64,000 nucleotides of DNA from Paraburkholderia lacunae (GCF_003353175.1 NZ_QHKS01000010.1:124001-188000); one strand, 5' to 3'; shown: positions 50,323-59,412, numbered from the stretch's first letter. A program made the numbers and translations. Notes: generated by a model not told the origin, from the sequence alone.

Positions 50323-52011
50323 TCAACGGCCCAGCATCGGCATATTCAGGCCTGCCTCGCGCGCCGTTTCCTGCGCGAGTTCATAGCCCGCATCCGCGTG
50401 GCGCATCACGCCGGTCGCCGGGTCGTTGAACAGCACGCGGCCGAGACGCTCTTTTGCCGCCTCCGTGCCGTCGGCCACGATCACGACGCCCGAATGCTGG
50501 CTGAAGCCCATGCCGACGCCGCCGCCATGATGCAGCGAGACCCACGATGCGCCGCCTGCCGTGTTCAGCAGTGCGTTGAGCAGCGGCCAGTCGCTCACTG
50601 CGTCCGAGCCGTCCTTCATCGATTCGGTTTCGCGATTCGGGCTCGCCACCGAACCGGTGTCGAGGTGATCGCGGCCGATCACGATCGGCGCCTTCAGCTC
50701 GCCGTTCTTCACCATTTCGTTGAACGCCTGGCCCAGACGATAACGATCCTTCACGCCGACCCAGCAGATCCGCGCCGGCAGCCCCTGGAACGCGATACGT
50801 TCGCGCGCCATGTCGAGCCAGTTGTGCAGATGCGGATCGTCGGGAATCAGTTCCTTGACCTTCGCGTCGGTCTTGTAGATGTCCTCCGGATCGCCCGACA
50901 GCGCGACCCAACGAAACGGACCCTTGCCTTCGCAGAACAGCGGGCGGATGTACGCCGGCACGAAGCCCGGGAAATCGAACGCGTTTTCGACGCCCATTTC
51001 CAGCGCCATCTGGCGGATGTTGTTGCCGTAATCGAGCGTGGCCGCGCCGCGTTCCTGCAGCGTCAGCATCGCCTGCACCTGCTTGGCCATCGACTGCTTG
51101 GCGGGCGTGACGATCGAATCCGGCGCGGTCTTCTGACGCTCGCGCCAGTCTTCGACGCTCCAGCCTTGCGGCAGGTAGCCGTGAATCGGATCGTGCGCGC
51201 TCGTCTGGTCGGTTACGCAATCCGGCGTGATGCCGCGTGCGACGCATTCGGCGAACACGTCGGCTGCATTGCCCAGCAGGCCGATCGACACCGGCTTGCC
51301 GGCCTGCTTCGCTTGTTCCAGCATGGCGAGCGCTTCGTCGAGCGTCTTCGCCTTCCTGTCGACGTAACGTGTCTTCAGACGGAAATCGATGCGCGTCTCG
51401 TCGCATTCGACGGCAATCATCGAGAAGCCTGCCATCGTCGCGGCGAGCGGCTGCGCGCCGCCCATGCCGCCGAGACCGCCCGTCAGAATCCAGCGGCCTT
51501 TCGGCTCGCCGTTGAAATGCTGGTTCGCCACCGAGAAGAACGTCTCGTAGGTGCCCTGCACGATGCCCTGGCTGCCGATGTAGATCCAGCTGCCCGCGGT
51601 CATCTGGCCATACATCATCAGGCCCTTGCGATCGAGTTCATGGAAGTGTTCCCACGTCGCCCAATGCGGCACCAGATTCGAATTCGCCAGCAGCACCCGC
51701 GGCGCATCTGCATGCGTGCGGAACACGCCGACCGGCTTGCCCGATTGAATCAGCAGCGTTTCGTCTTCGTTCAGATCCTTCAGCGACGCGAGGATCTGGT
51801 CGAAACAATCCCAGTTGCGCGCGGCACGGCCGATGCCGCCGTACACGACCAGCGCATGCGGATGCTCGGCGACTTCCGGGTCGAGATTGTTCTGGATCAT
51901 CCGGTACGCGGCTTCCGCGATCCAGGTCTTGCAGATCTTTTCCGCGCCGCGCGGGGCGCGGATCGTGCGGCTCGGGTCCAGACGCGGGTCGATGTGTTTC
52001 GGGTTGTTCAT
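50323..52011 (-). CDS. hutU: Urocanate hydratase
   Basis: A 562-residue cytoplasmic enzyme using tightly bound NAD to convert urocanate to imidazolonepropionate. Seen features include HALVVYGGIGRAARNWDCFD, LTGGLGGMGGAQPLA, and the C-terminal WVSLHHGGGVGMGFSQHSG, all near-invariant in HutU. The length matches the family (about 557). The ATG at 52011 follows GAGGG. The stop overlaps a possible TTG start of hutD. It is regulated, by inference, by HutC encoded just upstream. Confidence 0.97.
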   Translation of the reverse strand: MNNPKHIDPRLDPSRTIRAPRGAEKICKTWIAEAAYRMIQNNLDPEVAEHPHALVVYGGIGRAARNWDCFDQILASLKDLNEDETLLIQSGKPVGVFRTHADAPRVLLANSNLVPHWATWEHFHELDRKGLMMYGQMTAGSWIYIGSQGIVQGTYETFFSVANQHFNGEPKGRWILTGGLGGMGGAQPLAATMAGFSMIAVECDETRIDFRLKTRYVDRKAKTLDEALAMLEQAKQAGKPVSIGLLGNAADVFAECVARGITPDCVTDQTSAHDPIHGYLPQGWSVEDWRERQKTAPDSIVTPAKQSMAKQVQAMLTLQERGAATLDYGNNIRQMALEMGVENAFDFPGFVPAYIRPLFCEGKGPFRWVALSGDPEDIYKTDAKVKELIPDDPHLHNWLDMARERIAFQGLPARICWVGVKDRYRLGQAFNEMVKNGELKAPIVIGRDHLDTGSVASPNRETESMKDGSDAVSDWPLLNALLNTAGGASWVSLHHGGGVGMGFSQHSGVVIVADGTEAAKERLGRVLFNDPATGVMRHADAGYELAQETAREAGLNMPMLGR

Positions 52012-52067
52012 GATGGCCCTCGGAATGCTTGAAGATGTTCGGGAAATGTTCGAAAAAAGCGGCGAAA

Positions 52068-52763
52068 TCAGAAATGTCCGGTGAAGCGATAACGGCTGCC
52101 GGGATGCCAGAGATTGGCGATCGAGGCGACCTGGCTTTGCGACCACGTGCGCCGATGCAGCACGAGGCAAGGCTCGGTTTCGTCCATGGTCAGCAACTGG
52201 CGCGTAGCGGCGTCGGCGGCGAGCGCCTCGATGCGGTACTCCACGCGCTGCAACGGCGCCACTCTCACCAGATACTGATTCGGCGTGGTGTTCGTGAAGT
52301 CCTGCAACGCATACTCGGGCGCGACCGCCGGGTTCACCCAGCGCTCTTCGAGCTGCACCGGCTCGTCGTTTTCGGAATGCAGCACGCGCGAATGAAACAC
52401 CGGGCTACCCTCGCTCACCTGCATTTCTTCGGCGAGCGATTCGTCCGCGATGGTTGCACCGATGTGCAGCACCTTCGCCTGATAACGATGACCGCGCGCG
52501 ACGATTTCGTCGGAGATGCTGCGGATCGCCACCAGCGTCGATTCGTACTTGGGCCGGGCGACGAAGGTGCCCGAGCCCTGCACGCGAGTGAGGACCTGCT
52601 CCGAGGTCAGCTCGCGCAGCGCGCGGTTGACCGTCATGCGCGCGACGTTGAATTCGCGCGCGAGCTCGTTTTCGGAGGGCACCTGGTCGCCTTCAGCCCA
52701 TTCGCCCGCATGGATGCGCGCGAGGATGAAGTCCTTGATGCCCTGGTAGGCCGGTGCGTTCAT
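52068..52763 (-). CDS. hutC: Histidine utilisation repressor
   Basis: A 231-residue GntR/HutC-type repressor with an N-terminal winged helix (YQGIKDFILARIHAGEWAEGDQVPSENELAREFNVARMTVNRALRELTSEQVLTRVQGSGTFVA, about 5-70) and a UTRA effector domain (about 90-230). Urocanate is the known inducer in the family. It lies inside the operon it should control, between hutH and hutU. Four TTGTATATACAA-like dyads upstream of hutH are the probable operators. Confidence 0.95.
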   Translation of the reverse strand: MNAPAYQGIKDFILARIHAGEWAEGDQVPSENELAREFNVARMTVNRALRELTSEQVLTRVQGSGTFVARPKYESTLVAIRSISDEIVARGHRYQAKVLHIGATIADESLAEEMQVSEGSPVFHSRVLHSENDEPVQLEERWVNPAVAPEYALQDFTNTTPNQYLVRVAPLQRVEYRIEALAADAATRQLLTMDETEPCLVLHRRTWSQSQVASIANLWHPGSRYRFTGHF

Positions 52764-52799
52764 TGGCTTGTTCTGCCTGACTGAGTGCTGGGCGCCCGC

Positions 52800-54323
52800 T
52801 TACTGTTCGGACACGAACGAGAACGGGCTCAGCTTCGCGATCGTGCCGTCCTGCACGAGACGCGTCACGGCCGCGATATCGGGCGCGAAGTAATGATCGA
52901 GCTCGTAGTGCGCGACGTCCTTGCGCACCGCGTCCATCACTTTCTGCAGGCTCGGGCTGGTCTTATGCGGCGCGCGCAGATCCACACCTTGCGCGGCGGC
53001 GAGCAGTTCGATCGACAGGATGTTCGCGGTGTTCTCGGCAATGTCGCCCAGCTTGCGCGCGGCGAAGGTCGCCATCGACACGTGATCTTCCTGGTTCGCG
53101 GAAGTCGGCAGCGAATCGACCGAGGCCGGATGCGCGAGCGTCTTGTTCTCCGACGCGAGCGCCGCAGCCGTCACGTGAGCGATCATGAAGCCGGAGTTCA
53201 CCCCACCGTCGCGCACGAGGAACGGCGGCAGGCCCGAGAGCGTCGCGTCGATCAGGAGCGCGATGCGGCGTTCGGCCAGCGCGCCGATTTCGGCGGCGGC
53301 GAGCGCCAGATTGTCCGCTGCGAACGCCACCGGTTCAGCGTGGAAGTTGCCGCCCGACAGCACTTCGCCGGTGTCCGGGAAAATCAGCGGATTGTCCGAC
53401 ACGGCGTTGGCTTCGATCAGCAGCACGTCGGCCGCATGGCGCATCTGGTCCAGACACGCGCCCATCACTTGCGGCTGGCAGCGCAGGCTGTACGGGTCCT
53501 GCACCTTGTCGCAATCGGCATGCGAGACGTTGATGCCCGAGCCCTGCAGCAGCGAACGGTAAGCGGCTGCCGCTTCGATCTGACCTCGATGGCCGCGCAG
53601 CTCCTGGATGCGCGCGTCGAACGGCTTGACCGAACCCGCCGCGGCGTCCACCGACAAGGCGCCCGCCACCAGCGCGGTGCGGTACAGGTCTTCGATCGCG
53701 AACATGTTGTAGAGCGCGAGCGCGGTGGAGGCTTGCGTGCCGTTCAGCAGCGCGAGACCTTCCTTGGCTTGCAGCGTGAGCGGCTTGAGGCCGACGAGCG
53801 CGAGGCCTTCGGTGGCCGGCATGCGCTCGCCCTTCGCGAACACTTCGCCGACGCCGAGCAGCACCGCCGACATATGCGCGAGCGGCGCGAGGTCGCCCGA
53901 CGCGCCGACCGAGCCCTTGACCGGAATCACCGGCAGCACGTCGGCGTTGTACAGCGCAATCAGCGCTTCCATCACTTCGCGGCGGATGCCCGAGTGGCCG
54001 CGGCCGAGGCTCGACAGCTTCAGCGCGATCAACAGGCGCACGACCGGACGCGACATCGGCTCACCCACGCCGACCGCGTGCGAGAGCACCAGATTGCGCT
54101 GCAGCAGTTCGAGCTGGTCGCGGGGGATGTGCGTGCTGGCAAGGCGCCCGAAGCCCGTGTTGATGCCGTAGGCCGGTTCGCCCTTGGCGGCGATATCGGC
54201 CACGGCTTTCGCACAGGCGTCGATGGCGGCATGGCTGGCGGGATCGAGTTGCAGCGCGACGTGTTCGCGTGCGATCTGGCGCAGTTGCGGGAGGGTCAGG
54301 TAGCCGGGCTTCAGAATCATCAT
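52800..54323 (-). CDS. hutH: Histidine ammonia-lyase
   Basis: A 507-residue enzyme deaminating histidine to urocanate. The self-made MIO cofactor arises from Ala141-Ser142-Gly143 in VGASGDLAPLAH, the same positions as in the Pseudomonas enzyme. YGINTGFG (52-59) and the C-terminal QEDHVSM complete the signature. The tandem ATG codons at 54323 and 54320 are both possible. It is the first gene of the operon and is followed by hutC. The promoter region upstream carries HutC-like operators. Confidence 0.97.
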   Translation of the reverse strand: MMILKPGYLTLPQLRQIAREHVALQLDPASHAAIDACAKAVADIAAKGEPAYGINTGFGRLASTHIPRDQLELLQRNLVLSHAVGVGEPMSRPVVRLLIALKLSSLGRGHSGIRREVMEALIALYNADVLPVIPVKGSVGASGDLAPLAHMSAVLLGVGEVFAKGERMPATEGLALVGLKPLTLQAKEGLALLNGTQASTALALYNMFAIEDLYRTALVAGALSVDAAAGSVKPFDARIQELRGHRGQIEAAAAYRSLLQGSGINVSHADCDKVQDPYSLRCQPQVMGACLDQMRHAADVLLIEANAVSDNPLIFPDTGEVLSGGNFHAEPVAFAADNLALAAAEIGALAERRIALLIDATLSGLPPFLVRDGGVNSGFMIAHVTAAALASENKTLAHPASVDSLPTSANQEDHVSMATFAARKLGDIAENTANILSIELLAAAQGVDLRAPHKTSPSLQKVMDAVRKDVAHYELDHYFAPDIAAVTRLVQDGTIAKLSPFSFVSEQ

Positions 54324-54334
54324 GGTTTTGTGTC

Positions 54335-54350
54335 CTGTCTATACAATTTG
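54335..54350. promoter_or_regulatory. HutC-like operator, site 1
   Basis: CTGTCTATACAATTTG lies 12 bp before the hutH start. It keeps the TATACAA half of the palindrome at site 2 with a changed left half. Binding here would block translation-proximal transcription. Confidence 0.6.
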
Positions 54351-54372
54351 AAAGAAGTCTAGCGGCGTCGTC

Positions 54373-54384
54373 TTGTATATACAA
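54373..54384. promoter_or_regulatory. HutC-like operator, site 2 (perfect palindrome)
   Basis: TTGTATATACAA is a perfect 12-bp palindrome, 50 bp before hutH, and matches the TGTA-N2-TACA core known for HutC of pseudomonads. Confidence 0.75.
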
Positions 54385-54442
54385 CTTGTTTTTGCAGGTT
54401 TCGGCCCAGGGCTTTCCATTAGGGCGGGATGCTTGCCTGGCG

Positions 54443-54457
54443 CTTGATATACAGCTT
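54443..54457. promoter_or_regulatory. HutC-like operator, site 3
   Basis: CTTGATATACAGCTT is an imperfect copy of site 2, about 120 bp before hutH. Confidence 0.5.
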
Positions 54458-54537
54458 GCATAACGGTATGCCGCCAGAACCCTGACCCCGCGCGCCGGGG
54501 GCACCCGGCACGGCATTCGGTGCTTCACTCACATCAA

Positions 54538-54553
54538 CTTGTCTATACACGTT
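54538..54553. promoter_or_regulatory. HutC-like operator, site 4
   Basis: CTTGTCTATACACGTT repeats the pattern about 215 bp before hutH. Its distance could suit looping or a separate promoter. Confidence 0.45.
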
Positions 54554-54700
54554 ACACGTTCAAAATGTCCCCAGACAAGCGGACAAAAAGATTTCGCGCG
54601 CCCGGCGCAGCCCGCCCGAACCTCGCCCCGCCGCCATGAGACAGGGTCCGGGCGCGCGCAGCCGGTTCAGTTCGTGATTGGCCACTCTTGGTCTGATTGT

Positions 54701-54715
54701 TGATTTCAAATCAAG
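54701..54715. promoter_or_regulatory. Perfect A/T-rich palindrome before the SDR gene
   Basis: TTGATTTCAAATCAA has 7-bp perfect arms around a single C. It sits in an A/T-rich 60-bp patch about 90 bp before the start at 54805, in a place suited to an operator for that gene. It is unlike the HutC sites on the other side of this 481-bp divergent region (54324-54804). Confidence 0.5.
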
Positions 54716-54804
54716 ATTGATTTGTTACTCAAGCGCTTTTTGCGAGAATCAAGACGACGGATACTGTTTTCCTGTCATCGCATTTCCACTCACAGGAGAA
54801 CGTC

Positions 54805-55707
54805 TTGAAGATTTTCATCACCGGTGCAAGCGGCTTTATCGGCGGTTCCGTCGCGGCTCATCTGGTGCGCGCCGGCCATCGCGTGCGCGGTTTGATCCGC
54901 AAGCCCGAACACGCCGCCGAACTGCAGCGCCTCGGCATCGAACCCGTCATCGGCACGCTCGACGACCGCGCGCTGCTGATCAGCGAGGCGCAAGCGGCGG
55001 ACGCCGTCATCAATGCCGCGAGCAGCGACCATGAAGGCGCCGTCACAGCGCTGATCGAAGGCCTTGCCGGCTCCGGCAAGCCGTTTCTGCACACGAGCGG
55101 TTCGAGCATCGTCGGCGATGCATCGGGCGGCGAAGCGGGCGAGGCGCGGATCTATCACGAAGACGCCCTGCCCGAGCCGGGCGCGGATAAAGCGGCACGT
55201 GTCGCGATCGACCGGCTCGTGCTCGACGCGGCGCAACAGAACATCCGTTCGGCCGTGCTGTGCAACACGCTGATCTACGGCAACGGCGCGGTGGCCGGCA
55301 GCGCGAGCGTGCAGTTGCCGCGGCTCGTGCGCCAGGCGCAGAAGAGCGGTGTGGTGCGGCATGTGGGCAGCGGCGGCAACATCTGGTCGAACGTGTATCT
55401 CGACGACGTCGCCGAACTCTATCGCCTCGCGCTGGAAAAAACGCCGGCCGGCACGTTCTATTTCGTCGAAAGCGGTGAAGCGTCGTTCCGCGACATGAGC
55501 GCCGCGATCGCCCGCGCGCTGAAGCTGGGCGCGCCGCAAGACTGGCCGCTTGAAGAAGCGCTGAAAGAATGGGGCTATGAAATGGCGTCGTACGGGCTCG
55601 GTTCGAACAGCCGGGTGCGCGGCGAGCGCGCGCGCAAGCTGCTCGGCTGGCAGCCTGGCCGCACATCCGTGATCGACTGGATCGAGCACGGCATGCTGGC
55701 CCACTAG
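54805..55707 (+). CDS. NAD(P)-dependent epimerase/dehydratase-like SDR
   Basis: A 300-residue extended short-chain dehydrogenase. The Rossmann motif GASGFIG begins at residue 7. Downstream are VIGTLDDRALL, HTSGSSIVGDASGG and NTLIYGNG, where the usual YxxxK pair is not obvious, so this may be an atypical SDR acting on a small metabolite. The start is a TTG with AGGAGAACGTC directly before it. A GC-rich repeat element begins at the stop codon. Substrate unknown. Confidence 0.85.
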   Translation: MKIFITGASGFIGGSVAAHLVRAGHRVRGLIRKPEHAAELQRLGIEPVIGTLDDRALLISEAQAADAVINAASSDHEGAVTALIEGLAGSGKPFLHTSGSSIVGDASGGEAGEARIYHEDALPEPGADKAARVAIDRLVLDAAQQNIRSAVLCNTLIYGNGAVAGSASVQLPRLVRQAQKSGVVRHVGSGGNIWSNVYLDDVAELYRLALEKTPAGTFYFVESGEASFRDMSAAIARALKLGAPQDWPLEEALKEWGYEMASYGLGSNSRVRGERARKLLGWQPGRTSVIDWIEHGMLAH

Positions 55708-55782
55708 GGGACTTCCTCCCCGGGGCGCCCCCCAAGAGGACTTCCTCCGGTGCGCCCCCTAAGGGGGCTTCCTCCGGGGCGT
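55707..55782. repeat. GC-rich intergenic element, three tandem copies
   Basis: Three units of about 26 bp each contain GGACTTCCTCCGG-like cores linked by hairpins such as GCCCCC-TAA-GGGGGC. The array starts at the stop codon of the SDR gene. A related single copy lies at 24046-24080. It may act as a terminator or be a mobile palindromic repeat. Confidence 0.7.
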
Positions 55783-55893
55783 AAGCCATGTAAGCGCCGG
55801 CGTTGCGAATACGTAAGCTCGGCTCGTTAGAATCGCGCGAAATTAATAGCGCGATTCGACAATCCGGGTCGCGCGCAAGCCCGGGGTTGATCG

Positions 55894-56076
55894 ATGAACT
55901 TGGTGCTGAACTTCGACTGGCTGACCAATTTTCTGGCGATTCTTTTCGTCGTGGCGTGCCTGTACGATGCACGCTACGACGAATACGGCACGCTGACCCT
56001 GTCGGCGGCCGCGATGAGCCTCGCCGTGATGGCGATCGAAGTCTTCCTCAGGCCAGCGTTCGAGATGGCGCTATAA
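55894..56076 (+). CDS. Small membrane protein of unknown function
   Basis: A 60-residue protein predicted to have two transmembrane helices (about 9-24 and 34-53) separated by a polar loop DARYDEYGT. The ATG at 55894 follows GGGG at ten-base spacing. It ends three bases before the convergent permease gene. I do not recognise the family. The tight convergence and clear hydrophobic pattern support it being real. Confidence 0.6.
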   Translation: MNLVLNFDWLTNFLAILFVVACLYDARYDEYGTLTLSAAAMSLAVMAIEVFLRPAFEMAL

Positions 56077-56079
56077 GCG

Positions 56080-57435
56080 TCAAACCGCGACTTCCGGCGG
56101 CGCCCGGCGAAAGCCCCGCGTGAGCCAGCCCAGATAGCACAGCCCCGCCACGAACCACGCCGCGCCGAGCACCAGCGCGGTCTTCTCCAGGCTCACCAGC
56201 AGCCATACGTCCGCGATTGCGCCGGCCAGCGGAAACAGCAGGCCGCCGATCACCCCCATTGCATGCGCGCCGCCCTTCGCATTGAAGAACTGGCGGATCA
56301 CGCACAAATTGACCGCGGTGAACGCGAGGAATGCGCCGAAGTTGATGAACGAGGTCGACGTCGCCACGTCGAGCTTCAATGCGACCAGCCCCACCGCGCC
56401 GGCAATCGCGATGTTCAATGCCGGCGTCTTGAAGCGGGGATGCACGAAACCGAAGATGCGCCTCGGCAGCACCTCGTCACGGCCCATCGCATACAGCAGA
56501 CGCCCCACGCTCGCCTGCGCCGAGATGCCCGAGGCGAACTGAGCGAGAATCAGGCCGGCCAGAAACACCGTCACGAAGATATCGCCGCCCACTTTGCGCG
56601 CGACTTCGAACGCCGCCGAATCGGGGTCCTTGAACACCGCGCCCGGATGCGCCAGTTGCACCGTGTACGCGGCGATCACGAAGATCGCGCCGCCGATCAG
56701 CGCAATCAGCACGATCGCGCGCGGCATGGTCTTCTCAGGCGCAACGGTTTCTTCAGTCAGCGTGGAGACCGCGTCGAAGCCGAGATACGAGTAGGCGGCA
56801 ATCGCGGCGCCGGCCATCGTCGCCGAGAACGGCACGTGCGGCTTGAAGAATGGCTCGGCTGAAATCAGGCCGCCGGGGCCGGCGGCTGCCGTCACGTAGT
56901 GGCAGCACAGCACGACGAACAACGCGACGATCGCCAATTGCACCACCATCAGCACGATGTTGAAGCGGTTCGCGAGTTCGATGCCGAGAATGTTCAGCGC
57001 GCTCGTCAGCACAATGAACGCAACGATCCAGATCCAGCTTGGAATGTGCGGAAACGCGGCGCTCAGGTACGCGGCGCCGATCAGCCAGATCACCATCGGC
57101 AGAAAGAAGTAATCGAGCAAGGTGGCCCAGCCGATCATGAAGCCCAGATGCGGATTGAAGGTCTTGCGCGTGTACGTATAGGCCGAACCGGCCACCGGAA
57201 AGAGCCGCGCGAGCTTGCCGTAACTAAGCGCGGTGAACACGATCGCGACCAGGGCGATCAGATACGCGAGCGCGGCGGTGTCGTTGCTGGCGCCCGCGAG
57301 CACGCCATAGGTGCCGTAGACGATCAGCGGTGCCATATAGGCCAGTCCGAACAGCAATACCGAAGGCAGGCCGAGCGTGCGCTTCAGATGCGCGGCCTGT
57401 GTGTCTGGGCGTTCTGCGGTGGATGAAGGGGTCAT
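56080..57435 (-). CDS. APC family amino acid permease
   Basis: A 451-residue inner-membrane transporter with about 12 transmembrane helices. The first helix region GLPSVLLFGLAYMAPLIVYGTYG and the SYLGFDAVSTLTEET segment are typical of APC-superfamily members. The latter is the unwound helix 6 region that lines the substrate site. GAGGAGACATCGC precedes the ATG at 57435. It lies 170 bp downstream of a nitrilase-superfamily gene on the same strand, so it may import that enzyme's amine or amide substrate. Confidence 0.9.
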   Translation of the reverse strand: MTPSSTAERPDTQAAHLKRTLGLPSVLLFGLAYMAPLIVYGTYGVLAGASNDTAALAYLIALVAIVFTALSYGKLARLFPVAGSAYTYTRKTFNPHLGFMIGWATLLDYFFLPMVIWLIGAAYLSAAFPHIPSWIWIVAFIVLTSALNILGIELANRFNIVLMVVQLAIVALFVVLCCHYVTAAAGPGGLISAEPFFKPHVPFSATMAGAAIAAYSYLGFDAVSTLTEETVAPEKTMPRAIVLIALIGGAIFVIAAYTVQLAHPGAVFKDPDSAAFEVARKVGGDIFVTVFLAGLILAQFASGISAQASVGRLLYAMGRDEVLPRRIFGFVHPRFKTPALNIAIAGAVGLVALKLDVATSTSFINFGAFLAFTAVNLCVIRQFFNAKGGAHAMGVIGGLLFPLAGAIADVWLLVSLEKTALVLGAAWFVAGLCYLGWLTRGFRRAPPEVAV

Positions 57436-57605
57436 GCGATGTCTCCTCAGGCGAATGGGCGAGCGTCGCCGCGAGCGGCGCAGGTGCCGCCCGGTCGAGT
57501 CTCGGGTTCTATCAATCAGACTTGCCGGATGCGCGGGTTGCACGCCTTGCGGGTTTTCCTAAGTACGGCTCGAAGTGCAGCCCGGAATGCGGTTCGCCGC
57601 GCGCC

Positions 57606-58433
57606 TTAAGGTGCGCGGATCACCCGCGCACGTGCTCCCCGCTCGCCTTCCACGGTGGCGAGATCGAGCGCGATGCGCGTGTCGTGCAGATAACGGTAAT
57701 GTTCACGCGCGCCCTCCAGACGCGCCGGATCGAGCGTGGCGCGCAGCACTTTCTCGCCGGCGCCCGCGTCGCACACCACGTCGCCGAACGGGTCGATCAA
57801 CGCCGATTCGCCGGGGAACGTGAGATCGCCGTCGCCCGAACCCGTGCGGTTGACGAGCGCGGCGAACATCTGGTTCTCCATGGCCCGCGCAACGATCGCA
57901 CGGCGATGCACGGGTCCGAACGGGTCCATATTGCCGTTGGTCACGATCAGCAGATCCGCGCCGAGCGAGGCGACCGCGCGCGCCGTTTCGGGAAACTCGA
58001 TGTCGTAGCAGATCAGCATGCCGACGGTCATGCCTTTGAAGCTGCACACTTCGTAACGGTCGCCCGTTTCGAACACGCCGACGTCCGACGCCCAGAGATG
58101 CGTCTTGCGATAGCGCAGCGCGATGTCGCCGCGTTCGTCGACCAGCACCGTGGTGTTGAAAAAGCGGCTGCCGTCGCGCTCGGCGAGACCTACCGCGACC
58201 GCCACGCCCGCTTCACGCGCGGCACGACGCACCGTGGTCAGCGACGGCCCGTCGATCGATTCGGCGATTTCACCGATGTTGTGCCGCGTCGGGAAACCCG
58301 ACAATGTGGCCTCGGGAAAGACGATCAGCTCCGTGCCGGGCGCGCGGTGCGCGATGGTGTCGAGCACGCGCCGCAAGTTTGTGGCGGTGCCGCTGTCTTC
58401 GATCGGGATCTGCGCGAGTTCGAGTTGAATCAA
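57606..58433 (-). CDS. Carbon-nitrogen hydrolase (nitrilase superfamily)
   Basis: A 275-residue amidase-type enzyme with the Glu-Lys-Cys triad visible as Glu41 (FPEATL), Lys110 (YRKTHLW) and Cys142 (LICYDIEFPE). The superfamily hydrolyses amides or carbamoyl groups in the cytoplasm; the substrate cannot be read from the sequence. The start is a TTG at 58433 with AGGAG six bases upstream. It is divergent from a LuxR-type regulator and upstream of an APC permease, which suggests a regulated uptake-and-hydrolysis unit. Confidence 0.9.
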   Translation of the reverse strand: MIQLELAQIPIEDSGTATNLRRVLDTIAHRAPGTELIVFPEATLSGFPTRHNIGEIAESIDGPSLTTVRRAAREAGVAVAVGLAERDGSRFFNTTVLVDERGDIALRYRKTHLWASDVGVFETGDRYEVCSFKGMTVGMLICYDIEFPETARAVASLGADLLIVTNGNMDPFGPVHRRAIVARAMENQMFAALVNRTGSGDGDLTFPGESALIDPFGDVVCDAGAGEKVLRATLDPARLEGAREHYRYLHDTRIALDLATVEGERGARARVIRAP

Positions 58434-58572
58434 TTTTGTCTCCTGTCCTTGCCGCCCCGCTTCGCGTTAAATGGCGGCTGCTGTGAGCCCCTTGCGATCA
58501 GGTCGGGCCTATTATTACCAGACATATTTTTGTTCGTAATCACCCGGCTGGGTTACCCTCAACGGAGCACGC

Positions 58573-59412
58573 ATGGAACTCGAATGGCGCGATCTGGCGT
58601 TTCATCGGGAGATCGGTGCGGTCATCGAAGCACTCGATAGCGCGCAATTCTGGACCCGCCTTACGCGCGCGCTCGAACGCTATGTCGCGTTCGACAACTG
58701 GGTCGCGCTGCGCTTCACGCGAGAAGCCGCGCCGCTCGTATGCGCCGAATCGCCGACGCCGGACGGCGCGGTGGATGTGATGTTCCAGGACTATCTGGCC
58801 GCGCTCTATCAACTCGACCCGTTCTATCTCGCCGCCATCGAAAAGCCCGCGTCGGGCTTCGTCACCCTTGCCGACGTCGCGCCCGACAACTTCACGATGA
58901 CCGATTACTACCAGCGCTACTTCAGGAAGAACATCGTCGGCGACGAAGTACATTTCAACTACATGATCGACGCGCGGCACACGCTGGCGTTCTCGCTGGG
59001 CGCAACGCAGCGCTACGGCGAGCGCGATCTCACGATGCTCGCCTCATGCGCGCCGTGGGTGATCGCGCTGATGCGGCAGCGCCTGCCGTACGAGGCGTTC
59101 GACACATCGGGCGCGTCATCGAACCTCGCGGCGACGGAAACAGAAACGCTCGCGCCGACCGACGCGCCAGCCTACGCGGCGCGCTTCGAACAGGTATCGT
59201 CGGTGAGCGGCCGCGCGGCGCTCACCGCACGCGAAGTGGAAGTGGCCATGCTGACGCTGAGCGGATTCTCGACGCGCGCAATCGCGGAAAAACTGACGAT
59301 CTCGTTCGAGACCGTGCGCGCGCACAAGAAGCACATCTATACGAAGCTGAGCGTCAATTCGCAGTCGGAGCTGTTCGCGCTGTTTTACGAGGCGGGACGC
59401 AAAGGCGCGTGA
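58573..59412 (+). CDS. LuxR family transcriptional regulator
   Basis: A 279-residue regulator with a C-terminal LuxR/FixJ helix-turn-helix (about 212-275, LTAREVEVAMLTLSGFSTRAIAEKLTISFETVRAHKKHIYTKL). The N-terminal 180 residues are not a receiver domain and lack the clear acyl-homoserine-lactone pocket pattern. They may be GAF-like. GGAG lies five to six bases before the ATG at 58573. With 139 bp to the divergent nitrilase-family gene, it probably controls that gene and the permease. Confidence 0.87.
   Translation: MELEWRDLAFHREIGAVIEALDSAQFWTRLTRALERYVAFDNWVALRFTREAAPLVCAESPTPDGAVDVMFQDYLAALYQLDPFYLAAIEKPASGFVTLADVAPDNFTMTDYYQRYFRKNIVGDEVHFNYMIDARHTLAFSLGATQRYGERDLTMLASCAPWVIALMRQRLPYEAFDTSGASSNLAATETETLAPTDAPAYAARFEQVSSVSGRAALTAREVEVAMLTLSGFSTRAIAEKLTISFETVRAHKKHIYTKLSVNSQSELFALFYEAGRKGA

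Noticed and set aside
54678..55034. 118-codon plus-strand frame across the SDR gene start
   Set aside because: Out of frame with the SDR gene, arginine-rich shadow; the TTG at 54805 has the ribosome binding site and family match.
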